DNA of 47,367 nucleotides, from assembly GCA_026989145.1 (NCBI GenBank), contig JALSJU010000096.1, positions 1 through 47,367 on the forward strand, in the 5' to 3' direction. Position 1 is the first letter of the stretch; each line of letters opens with the position of its first letter. Made by a program: the position numbers and the translations under genes. Below, in pieces: positions 15,725 to 23,534 of the stretch. A model generated the notes under the pieces. The model ran no database searches. It was not told where the DNA came from and was given only the letters and a program-made list of their open reading frames with translations. Source of the DNA: Thiotrichaceae bacterium (GTDB lineage: Bacteria > Pseudomonadota > Gammaproteobacteria > Thiotrichales > Thiotrichaceae).

Positions 15725-17011
15725 ATGCGTTATTTTATTTCATTGTTATTCTTTACCATCGGTGCATTCTGGTTAGGTAGCTACGCTTTTGAGCATTCCG
15801 TGAATGTGAATATAGAATGGGGGGATTGGGGCAACATCGCTCTTACCAGCACAACTATTTTAATCGCTACAATACTTGGTTTTATTGCTCTGTATGCCAC
15901 AGTAGCCCTACTACGCACCTTATTTGGCTTGCCGAAACGTATCCGGTTATACAAACAGAATAAATTATCCAATAAAGCAAACCACGAGCTAACACAGGGG
16001 CTAATACACTTTACCGAAGGGCACTGGCAGGAATCGGAAAAAACATTAATGAACACCGTGAGGCACTCCAAAGCCCCCTTATTAAACTACCTTGCTTCTG
16101 CCAGAGCAGCCCACATCCAAGGTAATATAGAGCAGCGAGATCACTACTTAAAAATTGCCACAGAGTTAGGGAATGGGGCGCAAACAGCAGTATCAGTCTC
16201 TCAAGCTGAAATGCAATTTAGTGCAGGCCAGTTTGAGCAGGCACGAGCGACACTTATCAACCAGCTCGAAGTCACTCCAAAACATGCCTACGCTAATAAG
16301 TTATTAGCAAAAGTCTATTTTAAGCAAGAGGATTGGAGCAACCTTTTCAAACTATTACCCGACTTAGACAAAGAAGACTTACAACGGAATAATTTATTTC
16401 AACAATACGAAGACAACGCATTTGCTGGGGTGCTGCATAATCTAGCACATAAGAAAAACCTGACAGAATTACAAGCACTTTGGAAAAAAATACCCTCTAC
16501 TATCAAAGAAAAGCCACGTTCTATTTTGCTTTATTGTGATGCACTAGCAACCGCAGGGGATGACCTTGCAAGTAATAAATTACTAACCTCTAGTCTCAAT
16601 AAAAATTGGAATGAAGGTCTCGCAGAACACTATGGCTTACTCGACCACCCTGCCCTTGGAACCGCTATAAAACAAGGCGAGAAATGGCTAAGCAATCACC
16701 CAAGAAGCCCTATGTTGCTACTATCTCTAGCGAGGCTTAATCGTCAATACCAGTTATGGGGGAAAAGTAAAACTTACTACAATACCTGCCTCAACCTTTC
16801 TCCTAGCACAGAAATCTTTTTAGAACTTGCCGAACTATTAGAAGAGTTAGATGAACAAGAAAATGCCCAAATCTGTTACAAGCTTGGACTTAATTACAGT
16901 ATTCATCAGAAAGGGCAAATCTTTAATCTTAAAGCATCAGAAAAAGGCAGCAGCAGTACTCTTTCTGTAGTGCCTAAAATTGATGAAAGTATTGCTAATA
17001 CGTCTATTTGA
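15725..17011 (+). CDS. hemY: HemY-family TPR membrane protein
   Basis: A 428-aa protein with two N-terminal membrane segments (about 3-21 and 40-65) followed by a tetratricopeptide-repeat region reaching the C terminus (for example ARATLINQLEVTPKHAYANKLLAKVYF). This is the HemY_N/TPR family found at the end of hemCDX operons in gammaproteobacteria; it is not protoporphyrinogen oxidase. It starts 10 bases after hemX and ends the operon. No terminator is obvious after it. Confidence 0.9.
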   Translation: MRYFISLLFFTIGAFWLGSYAFEHSVNVNIEWGDWGNIALTSTTILIATILGFIALYATVALLRTLFGLPKRIRLYKQNKLSNKANHELTQGLIHFTEGHWQESEKTLMNTVRHSKAPLLNYLASARAAHIQGNIEQRDHYLKIATELGNGAQTAVSVSQAEMQFSAGQFEQARATLINQLEVTPKHAYANKLLAKVYFKQEDWSNLFKLLPDLDKEDLQRNNLFQQYEDNAFAGVLHNLAHKKNLTELQALWKKIPSTIKEKPRSILLYCDALATAGDDLASNKLLTSSLNKNWNEGLAEHYGLLDHPALGTAIKQGEKWLSNHPRSPMLLLSLARLNRQYQLWGKSKTYYNTCLNLSPSTEIFLELAELLEELDEQENAQICYKLGLNYSIHQKGQIFNLKASEKGSSSTLSVVPKIDESIANTSI

Positions 17012-17176
17012 AGAAAACTTTTTGGATGATTTTGGGTCCTTAGTTTTCGATACCAGTTCAAAGTCACTGATATTACATTTAGCTAGTAGAAGTAGAAAAA
17101 AGAGATAAAGAATTTTAAAGTTTTGCAAAAAAGAAACAAAGTGTTAGTACCACACGTCACCGATAAAACTGGTGCC

Positions 17177-17293
17177 ATAATTGAGTAATTCGTTTAAAAA
17201 GACCAAGCGGTAAGCTCAGCTCACTAACGACTCGCGTTGCTCGTTCTAATAATTGAGTTATCCATTTAAAAAAGACTAAACGGTAAGCTCACT
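17177..17293. repeat. Imperfect tandem direct repeat (2 x about 43 bp) downstream of the 6S RNA gene
   Basis: Copies at about 17177-17218 and 17249-17293 share ATAATTGAGT, TTTAAAAA, AGAC and CGGTAAGCTCA in the same order with few differences, 30 bp apart. On the minus strand, the direction of 6S transcription, each unit reads GAGCTTACCG then a T-rich run. The rest of 17012-17176 shows no gene. Whether the repeat has a role in 6S 3'-end formation is unknown. Confidence 0.6.
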
Positions 17294-17294
17294 A

Positions 17295-17489
17295 AAAAAG
17301 GGTGCCGACCAGTATTACCGTAAAGTGAACATCGACCTTGAACCGGTTAGGTTCAAGTGGGAGTTCTAATTAATTTATTAGGCTTACCACCGTAGCGGTC
17401 ATGCTCACAAAATTGCTTCGAAGTCCCGGAGTTTGTAATTAGGCTCAAGGGATTACCCATTCACTTTACGAGTAATCCAGAGGACACCC
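17295..17489 (-). ncRNA. ssrS: 6S RNA
   Basis: 6S RNA binds sigma70 RNA polymerase and regulates transcription in stationary phase. Read on the minus strand, this segment matches gammaproteobacterial 6S in order: a long closing stem (5' arm 17460-17489, 3' arm 17300-17329, with CGTAAAGTGAA pairing TTCACTTTACG), CCCTTGAGCC, then GTGAGCATG and AAGCCT, then the hairpin CTTGAACC-TAACC-GGTTCAAG (17338-17358) on the 3' side of the central bubble. The length, about 190 nt, is standard. The 3' stem ends in CACCC followed by TTTTTT (17299-17294), which suits termination. A TATTAT -10 box lies at 17495-17500. It is not next to zapA, its usual place in gammaproteobacteria. Confidence 0.9.
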
Positions 17490-17749
17490 GTGCAATAATA
17501 CTAAACCATAATATGGCGCTTGTTAAGTGCAGTTGGTCGTAAAAATACTATCCCAATACTTTTTTAAAGATCAGTCAGAATGAATAGCATTTTTGAAAAT
17601 AAATAATAACCATATTTATCAATATGTTAAAAATAGTCCACTAGAAAATCCTTCGTACTATTCGAAAATAAAATTTTCCTATCGTTTGTTTTTATAATGA
17701 TTATTAAAAGAAACATTAGAAATACTTAAAACAGAACAGAGAAACTTCT

Positions 17750-17798
17750 TGCGTGTTGCTTTTTTGTTCGCTATAAATAGCACTAAGAACAAATAGGA
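17750..17798 (+). promoter_or_regulatory. lexA promoter with overlapping inverted repeats
   Basis: TTGCGT (17750-17755), 16-bp spacer, TATAAA (17772-17777), and an AGGA ribosome binding site (17795-17798). The -10 box sits inside the inverted repeat GCTAT-AA-ATAGC (17770-17781), itself nested in TTGTTC...GAACAA (17764-17769, 17787-17792). No CTGT-N8-ACAG SOS box is present. One of these repeats may be the autoregulatory LexA site; this is inference. Confidence 0.5.
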
Positions 17799-17805
17799 AA
17801 CTACA

Positions 17806-18396
17806 ATGCTCACATCCAAACAATCACTCGTCTTACAAGTCATTAAGCACTTAAGCCAACAAATGGGCTATTTGCCAACCCTAGAAGAAATTGGGCAAGA
17901 CATCGGGATAGGCAGAAGCACTGTACATAAGCATATCCAGACACTTATCAATAACGGCTACTTACAAGAGGCTGATGGAAAATCTGCTTATCAACTCTCT
18001 GAAGCCATTGAAGATGAAAATACACTACCGTATATGGGCAGGATTGCCGCTGGTTGCCCAATTGAGGCAATACCCGATCAACAAAATATTAATATGGCAC
18101 AACTCTTTTGTGGACCAGACCGCTATGTATTAAAAATTGCCGGAGATTCAATGATTGAAGCAGGTATCTGGGATGAGGATTACGTCGTCATTCAAAAACA
18201 AAGCCATGCTCGCGAAGGTAATATTATTGTTGCATTGGTAGACCGCTACGAAGCTACACTAAAATATTATCACCCCAAAGAGACGGGTGTTGTTGAATTA
18301 AGACCCGCTAACTGCCAATTAGAATCGATGTTCTACCCCGCCGAGCAAGTTGAAATTCAAGGGATAATGGTGGGCGTTTTTAGGGACTATCAATAA
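17806..18396 (+). CDS. lexA: LexA repressor (SOS regulator, S24 peptidase)
   Basis: A 196-aa protein with an N-terminal winged-helix domain (KQSLVLQVIKHLSQQMGYLPTLEEIG and the recognition-helix region IGRSTVHKHIQTL) and a C-terminal self-cleavage domain. The Ala-Gly cleavage bond is at 82-83 (IAAGCP), the nucleophile Ser115 is in GDSMIEAG, and the general base Lys153 is in ATLKYY. All the elements of RecA-stimulated self-cleavage are present. It is likely autoregulated through the unusual repeats at its promoter. Other S24 repressors (UmuD, phage CI) are less likely given the full LexA-type HTH. Confidence 0.9.
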   Translation: MLTSKQSLVLQVIKHLSQQMGYLPTLEEIGQDIGIGRSTVHKHIQTLINNGYLQEADGKSAYQLSEAIEDENTLPYMGRIAAGCPIEAIPDQQNINMAQLFCGPDRYVLKIAGDSMIEAGIWDEDYVVIQKQSHAREGNIIVALVDRYEATLKYYHPKETGVVELRPANCQLESMFYPAEQVEIQGIMVGVFRDYQ

Positions 18397-18403
18397 CACA
18401 ATT

Positions 18404-18705
18404 ACAAGCAAAGCACTAAGTATTAGTATGCCCTAATTCCCAGATAGAAAACATGATGGATCAAGGCATGTGAGCTTTTAATGAACGCTTGTAACATGGT
18501 GCAACGAGCCTTTAAAGTGAACATAACACATAGACTGGGAATTTGACTAAGTCGCGTCAGCATAATATGAGGGGCAAGGCTCTAGGATAGCATCTCCGTT
18601 ATTCTATTTCTCATGAAGGCAATAAGCATTCATGAGAATATGCCTAGGATATACTGCCCTAGAGACTTACAGAGCCTTATGGGGCTTAATCAGGTTTTCC
18701 TTAAT
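18404..18705. repeat. Dispersed repeat, copy A (degenerate)
   Basis: This gene-free stretch shares ordered blocks with copy B at 19665-20026: CAAGCAAAGCACTAA (18405-18419), a GGGAATTTGACTAAGTCGCG-like block (18537-18556), TGCCTAGGAT (18641-18650), and CTTAATCAGGTTTTCCTTAA near its end. Similarity is patchy, so it looks like an old mobile-element remnant. The ankyrin gene at 18798 lies between the two copies. A short block CCTAAT-CCCAGATAGAA (18432-18449) recurs at 34402-34419. Confidence 0.55.
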
Positions 18706-18797
18706 AACTCTCAGATAGAATTATTCTTTTTCTAATATTCTTGTTAAGATACTGCTTAATTTATCAGCAGCCATATAAGAAACAAGGGAAGATAAGT

Positions 18798-19655
18798 ATG
18801 TGTGAGTTACCTAAACAAACTATATTTTATAAGTTCTTTTTTGTGCTGTTTCTGACCGCTAGTTTGAGTGCAACAGCATCTGCAAAAGGTGGCTTACTTG
18901 ATGCAAATGGAGTACCTCTCTCACTAGAGACGCTCGAATTATTATCCTCAGCATCCAGTAAAATCACACCCAAATCAAGTAAACCCAATAAACAAAAAAA
19001 TAGCCTTAATAATACAGCACCAGTTAGTTCCAAAAAACACTCAAGCCGCGCAGAAGAACGTGAACTTTTTGAAGCCCTGAAGTCCGGACAAGTTACCCGT
19101 GCAAAACACTTGCTAAAAAAAGGCGTACGCCCTACCTATAAAGATGAATATGGTGTCACACCGATCGAAGTTGCAGTTTCGAAAGGCTGGGCATCAATGG
19201 TAGTTGAATTAATTGATAACGGAGCAGATATAAATGAAAAAGGAGCTCGAGGTTTAACACTTTTGCATACCGCGGCAGCTCGTAATCTTGTTGATGTTGC
19301 TAATGTCCTTGTAAAAGCAGGTTTGCGTCCCTCTAAAAAATCAAAAACAGGATGGACACCACTTCATGTTGCAGCAAGATACGGCCATTGGAAACTCGTG
19401 CAATTTTTCTTGAAAGCAGGCGTAAACCCAAATACCTATAATGATAGAGGACTAACAGCGTTAGGTTTGGCCAGGAAGTTAAACCACCTTGGAATTGTAA
19501 AGATTCTTACGAGAGTAACGTCAGCACCTGACTTAGATATTTCGCCTAGAAAAAAGACTAAACGAAAAAAAGCAAAAAAAAGTAAGAAACGTAGAAAAGT
19601 GAAAAACCGTAAGTCGAAAAAACGCAAATATAAAAAACGAAAAAAACATGCCTAA
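18798..19655 (+). CDS. Secreted ankyrin-repeat protein with Lys/Arg-rich tail
   Basis: About 285 aa: a signal peptide (FYKFFFVLFLTASLSATASA, cleaved before KGGLLD), a Ser/Lys/Asn-rich linker (about 50-85), four ankyrin repeats (about 88-240; TPIEVAVSKGW, LTLLHTAAARN, WTPLHVAARYGHW, LTALGLARKLNH), and a C-terminal tail of about 35 residues that is mostly Lys and Arg. The tail could bind nucleic acid or acidic surface polysaccharide; that is inference. The ATG at 18798 is chosen over 18741 because AGGGAAG lies just upstream and the signal peptide then starts near residue 1. It is flanked by two copies of a dispersed repeat. Confidence 0.8.
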   Translation: MCELPKQTIFYKFFFVLFLTASLSATASAKGGLLDANGVPLSLETLELLSSASSKITPKSSKPNKQKNSLNNTAPVSSKKHSSRAEERELFEALKSGQVTRAKHLLKKGVRPTYKDEYGVTPIEVAVSKGWASMVVELIDNGADINEKGARGLTLLHTAAARNLVDVANVLVKAGLRPSKKSKTGWTPLHVAARYGHWKLVQFFLKAGVNPNTYNDRGLTALGLARKLNHLGIVKILTRVTSAPDLDISPRKKTKRKKAKKSKKRRKVKNRKSKKRKYKKRKKHA

Positions 19656-19664
19656 TAGGCCAAA

Positions 19665-20026
19665 AATCTGATTAAGGACGTTCTGAACAACCTAGCTGAG
19701 TTCTGGCAACGCCAAGTTTTCAAGTACGAGGCATTTGTTTTTTGCATAGTTATTCTGCATGCGCTTTTAAGTCATTTGCAAGCAAAGCACTAAATATGGT
19801 AAAAACAAATAACGAATAAATTGGAAACTTGGCTAAGCCGCGCAAGCTAACAAAAGTGGTGAGCTTACAAGGCATCAATTCCGTTGTTGTGATTTTTTGT
19901 GAAGGGTTGTTGCACCATGCCACGGGCGCATCCATTCTCAAAAATACGCCTAGGACTTGACGCCTTGTAAGCTCGCAGAATTCAACTAGGTTATTCAGAG
20001 ATTCCTTAAGGAGAACCTGATTAAGT
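19665..20026. repeat. Dispersed repeat, copy B, with inverted ends
   Basis: The block CTAGGTT-TTCAGA....CCTTAA occurs at 19982-20008 and, inverted, at about 19672-19697, giving imperfect terminal inverted repeats of about 25 bp around a gene-free core. The core contains CAAGCAAAGCACTAA (19779-19793), CTAAGCCGCG (19833-19842) and CGCCTAGGAC (19948-19957), all shared in order with copy A. A further end fragment, TTGATCAGGCTTTCCTTAA, lies at 20152-20170 against the end of the SseB-like gene. Between them, 20027-20150 shows an inverted repeat around GATTTTTC/GAAAAAT but no gene. Confidence 0.55.
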
Positions 20027-20165
20027 CGATTAGAATTTAGCGCAGAAAAATCTGTCGCTATTTTTCATGAAGTGAGACGTAATAGTTATTCTATTGCGCC
20101 GATCTTCGTGAAAAATATCGGCGGATTTGACAAGCTAAAAATAATTGGACTTGATCAGGCTTTCC

Positions 20166-20936
20166 TTAATGAACGGTACGATCCCCAATCGTATAGAACG
20201 GAGTGACATTCTCAATCATAAAGTCACTTATATCTTGATCATCTTGGTCAATCACATAAAAATCAACAACCGCATATGGCTGTTCTCCTTTTAATAAGGA
20301 GATTTTTTGCACCGCAATGTCTATAATTTTCTGAAAATCCCCTGAACCTTTTATCCCAACCATTAGATGCTCTTCGTCGTCTTGCGCTGGAATTTGTATA
20401 GTGCCTAAGTACGCAGACTCTATTTGACTGTTTTTAGCAAAATGTTGAGACAATACAGATATGAACTCCTCCGGTACATCATGCGGAACCCCTAATAAAA
20501 CTTCCGTTTCTTCATCAAGAATATGCTCGCTATTCACCATCAAATCAGTGTCTAATAAAGTAGCCACATCATCGGGCTCAAACTCCATACCAAATTCTGA
20601 GTTAGGGTTTAACACCAAAGGAGCTCCCATTGTAAGTTCAAATAACGTTGTGGTAGGCAGTTCTAAATAGGGCTCATCTGTATCAATGGCATGTTGCAAC
20701 ATTTGTAATGATGTAAAAAAAGGCACTACAGGACTTTTATCTGCTTCGCGCTCCCAGTGCTGAATAATTAATGCTTGCTCTTCTTCTAAGGTGAATTTCC
20801 CAGTGTCATCTTCTTCTGGCTTACCTAAGATGAAAACTTTAGCATCCATGAGCTCATCATAAAAGGCGGGGGCTTGTGAGTGATCTGCGGCTGCCTTATG
20901 AAGGGCTTTTTCTAAATCATTAGCTGGAAGTAACAT
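20166..20936 (-). CDS. SseB-family protein (N- and C-terminal SseB domains)
   Basis: A 256-aa cytoplasmic protein with the SseB N-terminal domain (ALHKAAADHSQAPAFYDELM..., VPFFTSLQMLQHAI, LFELTMGAPLVLNPNSEFGMEFEPDDVATLL) and the SseB C-terminal domain (PEEFISVLSQHF, IESAYLGTI, HLMVGIKG, and VDFYVID near the end). Family members were named for enhanced serine sensitivity; the biochemical role is not established. It stands alone on the minus strand. Repeat fragments lie on both sides (20152-20170 and 20972-21012). Confidence 0.8.
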   Translation of the reverse strand: MLLPANDLEKALHKAAADHSQAPAFYDELMDAKVFILGKPEEDDTGKFTLEEEQALIIQHWEREADKSPVVPFFTSLQMLQHAIDTDEPYLELPTTTLFELTMGAPLVLNPNSEFGMEFEPDDVATLLDTDLMVNSEHILDEETEVLLGVPHDVPEEFISVLSQHFAKNSQIESAYLGTIQIPAQDDEEHLMVGIKGSGDFQKIIDIAVQKISLLKGEQPYAVVDFYVIDQDDQDISDFMIENVTPFYTIGDRTVH

Positions 20937-20971
20937 GTTTTTCTCTTCTCATTGTTTTTTATCTATTAAAT

Positions 20972-21012
20972 TAAGGAAGCGCTAGGCTAGTTATTCAGAG
21001 GCTCCTAAAGGC
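20972..21012. repeat. End fragment of the dispersed repeat family
   Basis: ATTAAGGAAG, CTAG and TAGTTATTCAGAGGCTCCT match, with a few changes, the end of copy B (CTAGGTTATTCAGAGATTCCT at 19985-20005). It lies just upstream of the SseB-like gene. The following bases 21013-21120 show nothing I can name. Confidence 0.45.
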
Positions 21013-21155
21013 TTGTTTACGCAATGATTATACGCAAGCTTAAACAAGTCAAGAAAGTACTGATTAATGTATATAGGTTTCGACCAATTGTTTGTTATAG
21101 ACCCACATTCGGAGAACTGAATTAGAATTTTATAATATTCAGATATAATTCTACT

Positions 21156-21298
21156 GATTGACAATTATCAAGCCGTCATGCATTGTGTTTTCATCTACAC
21201 GAAATTCCTCCCCGCTAGGAGGTATATAGTCGGTAAAGGCGGATGCTCCCCCGAACCGGCACATCTAAAAGACCTATTCTTAAGAGTAGGTCTTTTTC
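21156..21298 (+). ncRNA. Probable small structured RNA with intrinsic terminator
   Basis: This segment has no ORF but has promoter boxes and stable structure. One promoter reads TTAGAA (21122-21127), 16 bp, TATAAT (21144-21149); a second -35-like TTGACA lies at 21158-21163 with a weak CATTGT at 21181-21186. Predicted hairpins are CCTCC/GGAGG (21207-21211, 21218-21222) and GTCGGT/ACCGGC (21229-21234, 21255-21260) enclosing GGCGGA/TCCCCC, followed by a terminator. I checked it by eye against 6S, tmRNA, SRP RNA, RNase P RNA and common riboswitch motifs without a match. The exact 5' end is uncertain. Confidence 0.45.
21267..21298 (+). terminator. Rho-independent terminator
   Basis: GACCTATTC (21271-21279) pairs with GAGTAGGTC (21284-21292, one G-U wobble) around a 4-base loop, followed by TTTTT and preceded by AAAA. 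Reading from the plus strand it ends the predicted small RNA; the flanking A-run could make it partly bidirectional. Confidence 0.75.
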
Positions 21299-21363
21299 TT
21301 GGCCACAGATCAATATGATGGACATCATAAGGCTTAACACTACATAAGCTAGACGATAAACAT

Positions 21364-21399
21364 TCAACGGTAACAATTATAAAAATTTACGACCGTTGA
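21364..21399. promoter_or_regulatory. 8-bp inverted repeat upstream of the SPOR gene
   Basis: TCAACGGT (21364-21371) and ACCGTTGA (21392-21399) are perfect inverted copies around a 20-bp A+T-rich spacer. It could be an operator or a promoter-proximal hairpin for the SPOR-dacA operon. No regulator can be assigned. Confidence 0.35.
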
Positions 21400-21550
21400 G
21401 TCTCTATTCCCAGTTAATAAACAAATTAGTCAGCTGTCAATATTTATTTAGAATCCTTATTCATGCTACTATTCAAGATAAAAATGAGGCTCACCAGAAA
21501 TTGGTGATAAAATAATTTGAGTCTCAAGATAATTTTAAATGGGGTATTAA

Positions 21551-22024
21551 ATGCAATCAACGTTGCGTCTATTAAGTGCTGTAATTGTTATGTTAATTTC
21601 AATGAACAGTTGTAGTTATTTTACAAAAAAACCTAGCAAAACAACGTCTATCTCTAATGAGATGAGTTTCCCGCCCACGCTCAACACGGCACCATCACGA
21701 CCTAAATTAAAGACAGCAGAACCAAAACTTAACAATATTGTAACAAAAAAAATTACTAAGACAGACTCTCCTGTAATTAACCCAAATAAGAACTACTATA
21801 TTATAGTTGGTGCTTACCCTAATAATAATCAGGCATTAGATATGTTTATTAAAATGTCATCCTTAGGTTTTACCAATACTGCAATGGAAACACGTAAAAC
21901 TCAGCAAGGAAGCTCTCTGCACATGGTGCGCTTAGGCCCGTTTAACAAACAAAATGATATTGATAAAACAACAAACGCCCTAAGCAATGCGGGCATGACA
22001 CAATTCAAGGTTGTAAAAAACTAA
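21551..22024 (+). CDS. SPOR-domain probable lipoprotein
   Basis: A 157-aa protein with a hydrophobic signal segment ending MNSC at about residue 21 (a marginal lipobox), a Thr/Pro/Lys-rich linker, and a C-terminal SPOR domain (NYYIIVGAYPNNNQALDMFIKM through LHMVRLGPFNKQNDIDKT). SPOR domains bind denuded septal peptidoglycan. In many relatives an RlpA with a SPOR domain precedes dacA; here the double-psi-beta-barrel of RlpA is absent, so this may be a shortened RlpA-like or an independent SPOR protein. dacA follows 38 bases later. Confidence 0.8.
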   Translation: MQSTLRLLSAVIVMLISMNSCSYFTKKPSKTTSISNEMSFPPTLNTAPSRPKLKTAEPKLNNIVTKKITKTDSPVINPNKNYYIIVGAYPNNNQALDMFIKMSSLGFTNTAMETRKTQQGSSLHMVRLGPFNKQNDIDKTTNALSNAGMTQFKVVKN

Positions 22025-22062
22025 ACATTTGAATCGATAAACAACAACATGATATTTAATAA

Positions 22063-23232
22063 ATGAAAATTAATCTTCAATACACCTTCTTACAAAAGTT
22101 CGTAGCAACAACTTGCCTTTTGTTTTTAAGCTTTACGACGGTATCGAATGCGGCTCAAAATGAGTTCCCCAAAGGTCCAGAACTGGATATCAAAAGCTAT
22201 CTATTGGTTGACTATCACAGCGGTGTTGAACTTGCCAAAAAGAACCCTGATAAACGTGTAGAACCTGCCAGTATTACCAAATTAATGACGGCGTATGTTA
22301 TTTACCAAGAGCTTGAAAAGAAGTCTATTTCACTTGACGATAAAGTCTTAATCAGTAAAAAGGCGTGGAAAATGGAAGGGTCACGCATGTTTGTGGAAGC
22401 AGGTAAGAAAGTACCCTTTAATCGCATACTGCACGGCCTGATTATTCAATCTGGGAATGATGCCGCTGTCGCTTTAGCAGAGCATATATCAGGTACTGAG
22501 GTAGCCTTTGTTGAGCGGATGAACCAACAAGCAAAGAAACTGGGAATGAACTCTACACATTTTGTAAATGTCACCGGATGGCCTGATAAAAACCATTATA
22601 CGACACCTAGAGATATTGTAATCCTAACCCGTGCGCTGATTAAAAATTACCCCGAGCATTACAAAATCTACAAAACTAAAGAATACAGTTACAACGGCAT
22701 TAAACAATACAACCGTAATAAATTATTATGGCGAGATAAAACTGTTGATGGCGTTAAGACAGGCCATACGAACTCGGCTGGCTACTGTCTGGTAGCTTCG
22801 GCAAAACGGAATGAAATGCGTCTAATATCCGTTGTTTTGGGCGCTAAAGATGATAAATCGCGCGCCGATAATTCTCAGGAGCTAATTGAATATGGCTTCC
22901 GTTTATATGAAACACACAAGCTTTATGATGCAGGCTCTGTGCTTTCTGAAGCACGTATCTGGAAAGGGCAACAAAATACTGTCCCTGTTGGCATTTTAAA
23001 TGATTTCTATGTCACGGTAGAAAAAGGCCATTATAAACAACTTAAAGGCTTAATGGAGCTAAACAACAAACTTGACGCACCTATTAAACGCGGCGATGTT
23101 GTCGGTAAAGCCATCATAATGGATGGCACAACAAAGGTCATTGAAGTCCCCCTGCTAGCGCTTGATAATGTCGATAAAGGTGGATTTTGGAGCGGCGTAA
23201 CCGGCAGTATTAAAAAAATATTTGTAAAATAA
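22063..23232 (+). CDS. dacA: D-alanyl-D-alanine carboxypeptidase (PBP5/6 type)
   Basis: A periplasmic enzyme that removes the terminal D-Ala of peptidoglycan pentapeptides. The 389-aa protein has a signal peptide (about 1-30), the nucleophile motif S70-I-T-K73, SGN (130-132), KTG (232-234), and a C-terminal beta domain ending in a short amphipathic helix (GSIKKIFVK) that usually anchors PBP5 to the inner membrane. All catalytic motifs are intact. It is upstream of ybeD and lipB, the common gammaproteobacterial order. Confidence 0.95.
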   Translation: MKINLQYTFLQKFVATTCLLFLSFTTVSNAAQNEFPKGPELDIKSYLLVDYHSGVELAKKNPDKRVEPASITKLMTAYVIYQELEKKSISLDDKVLISKKAWKMEGSRMFVEAGKKVPFNRILHGLIIQSGNDAAVALAEHISGTEVAFVERMNQQAKKLGMNSTHFVNVTGWPDKNHYTTPRDIVILTRALIKNYPEHYKIYKTKEYSYNGIKQYNRNKLLWRDKTVDGVKTGHTNSAGYCLVASAKRNEMRLISVVLGAKDDKSRADNSQELIEYGFRLYETHKLYDAGSVLSEARIWKGQQNTVPVGILNDFYVTVEKGHYKQLKGLMELNNKLDAPIKRGDVVGKAIIMDGTTKVIEVPLLALDNVDKGGFWSGVTGSIKKIFVK

Positions 23233-23246
23233 ACGTGTGACAAACT

Positions 23247-23534
23247 ATGGCAGATAAATGCACCCCACCCGATTTAGAAGAGTCACTAATTGACTTCCCC
23301 TGTGACTTTCCCGTAAAGGTCATGGGTGCTTCAATACCTGAGTTTCATACCGTAATTGCAAAAATTGCGGCAAAACATGACACTGAATTTGATAACGATG
23401 ACACCACCAGAAATGTCAGTAAAACAGGAAAATATGTCAGTTTAACGTTAAACATCCATGCCAAAGACAAACCACAGCTAGACGCGCTATACCTTGATTT
23501 AACCAATAACGAGCTAGTCCTTTGGGCGCTTTAG
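23247..23534 (+). CDS. ybeD: YbeD/DUF493 family protein
   Basis: A 95-aa member of the DUF493 family (LIDFPCDFPVKVMGA, then GKYVSLTLNIHAKDKPQLDALYLDL). The family has an ACT-like fold and sits between dacA and lipB in many gammaproteobacteria; its function is unproven, with a suggested link to lipoate metabolism. It begins 15 bases after dacA, and its end overlaps the lipB start by 13 bases. Confidence 0.9.
   Translation: MADKCTPPDLEESLIDFPCDFPVKVMGASIPEFHTVIAKIAAKHDTEFDNDDTTRNVSKTGKYVSLTLNIHAKDKPQLDALYLDLTNNELVLWAL

Noticed and set aside
17300-17489. A MITE or retron-like element, suggested by the long inverted ends
   Set aside because: The inverted ends are the closing stem of 6S RNA; internal motifs match 6S in order, and no reverse transcriptase or transposase is nearby.
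21195-21262. A tRNA-like fold (GGTTCG seen on the minus strand)
   Set aside because: No seven-base acceptor stem, no correct anticodon arm spacing and no CCA-adjacent pairing could be drawn.
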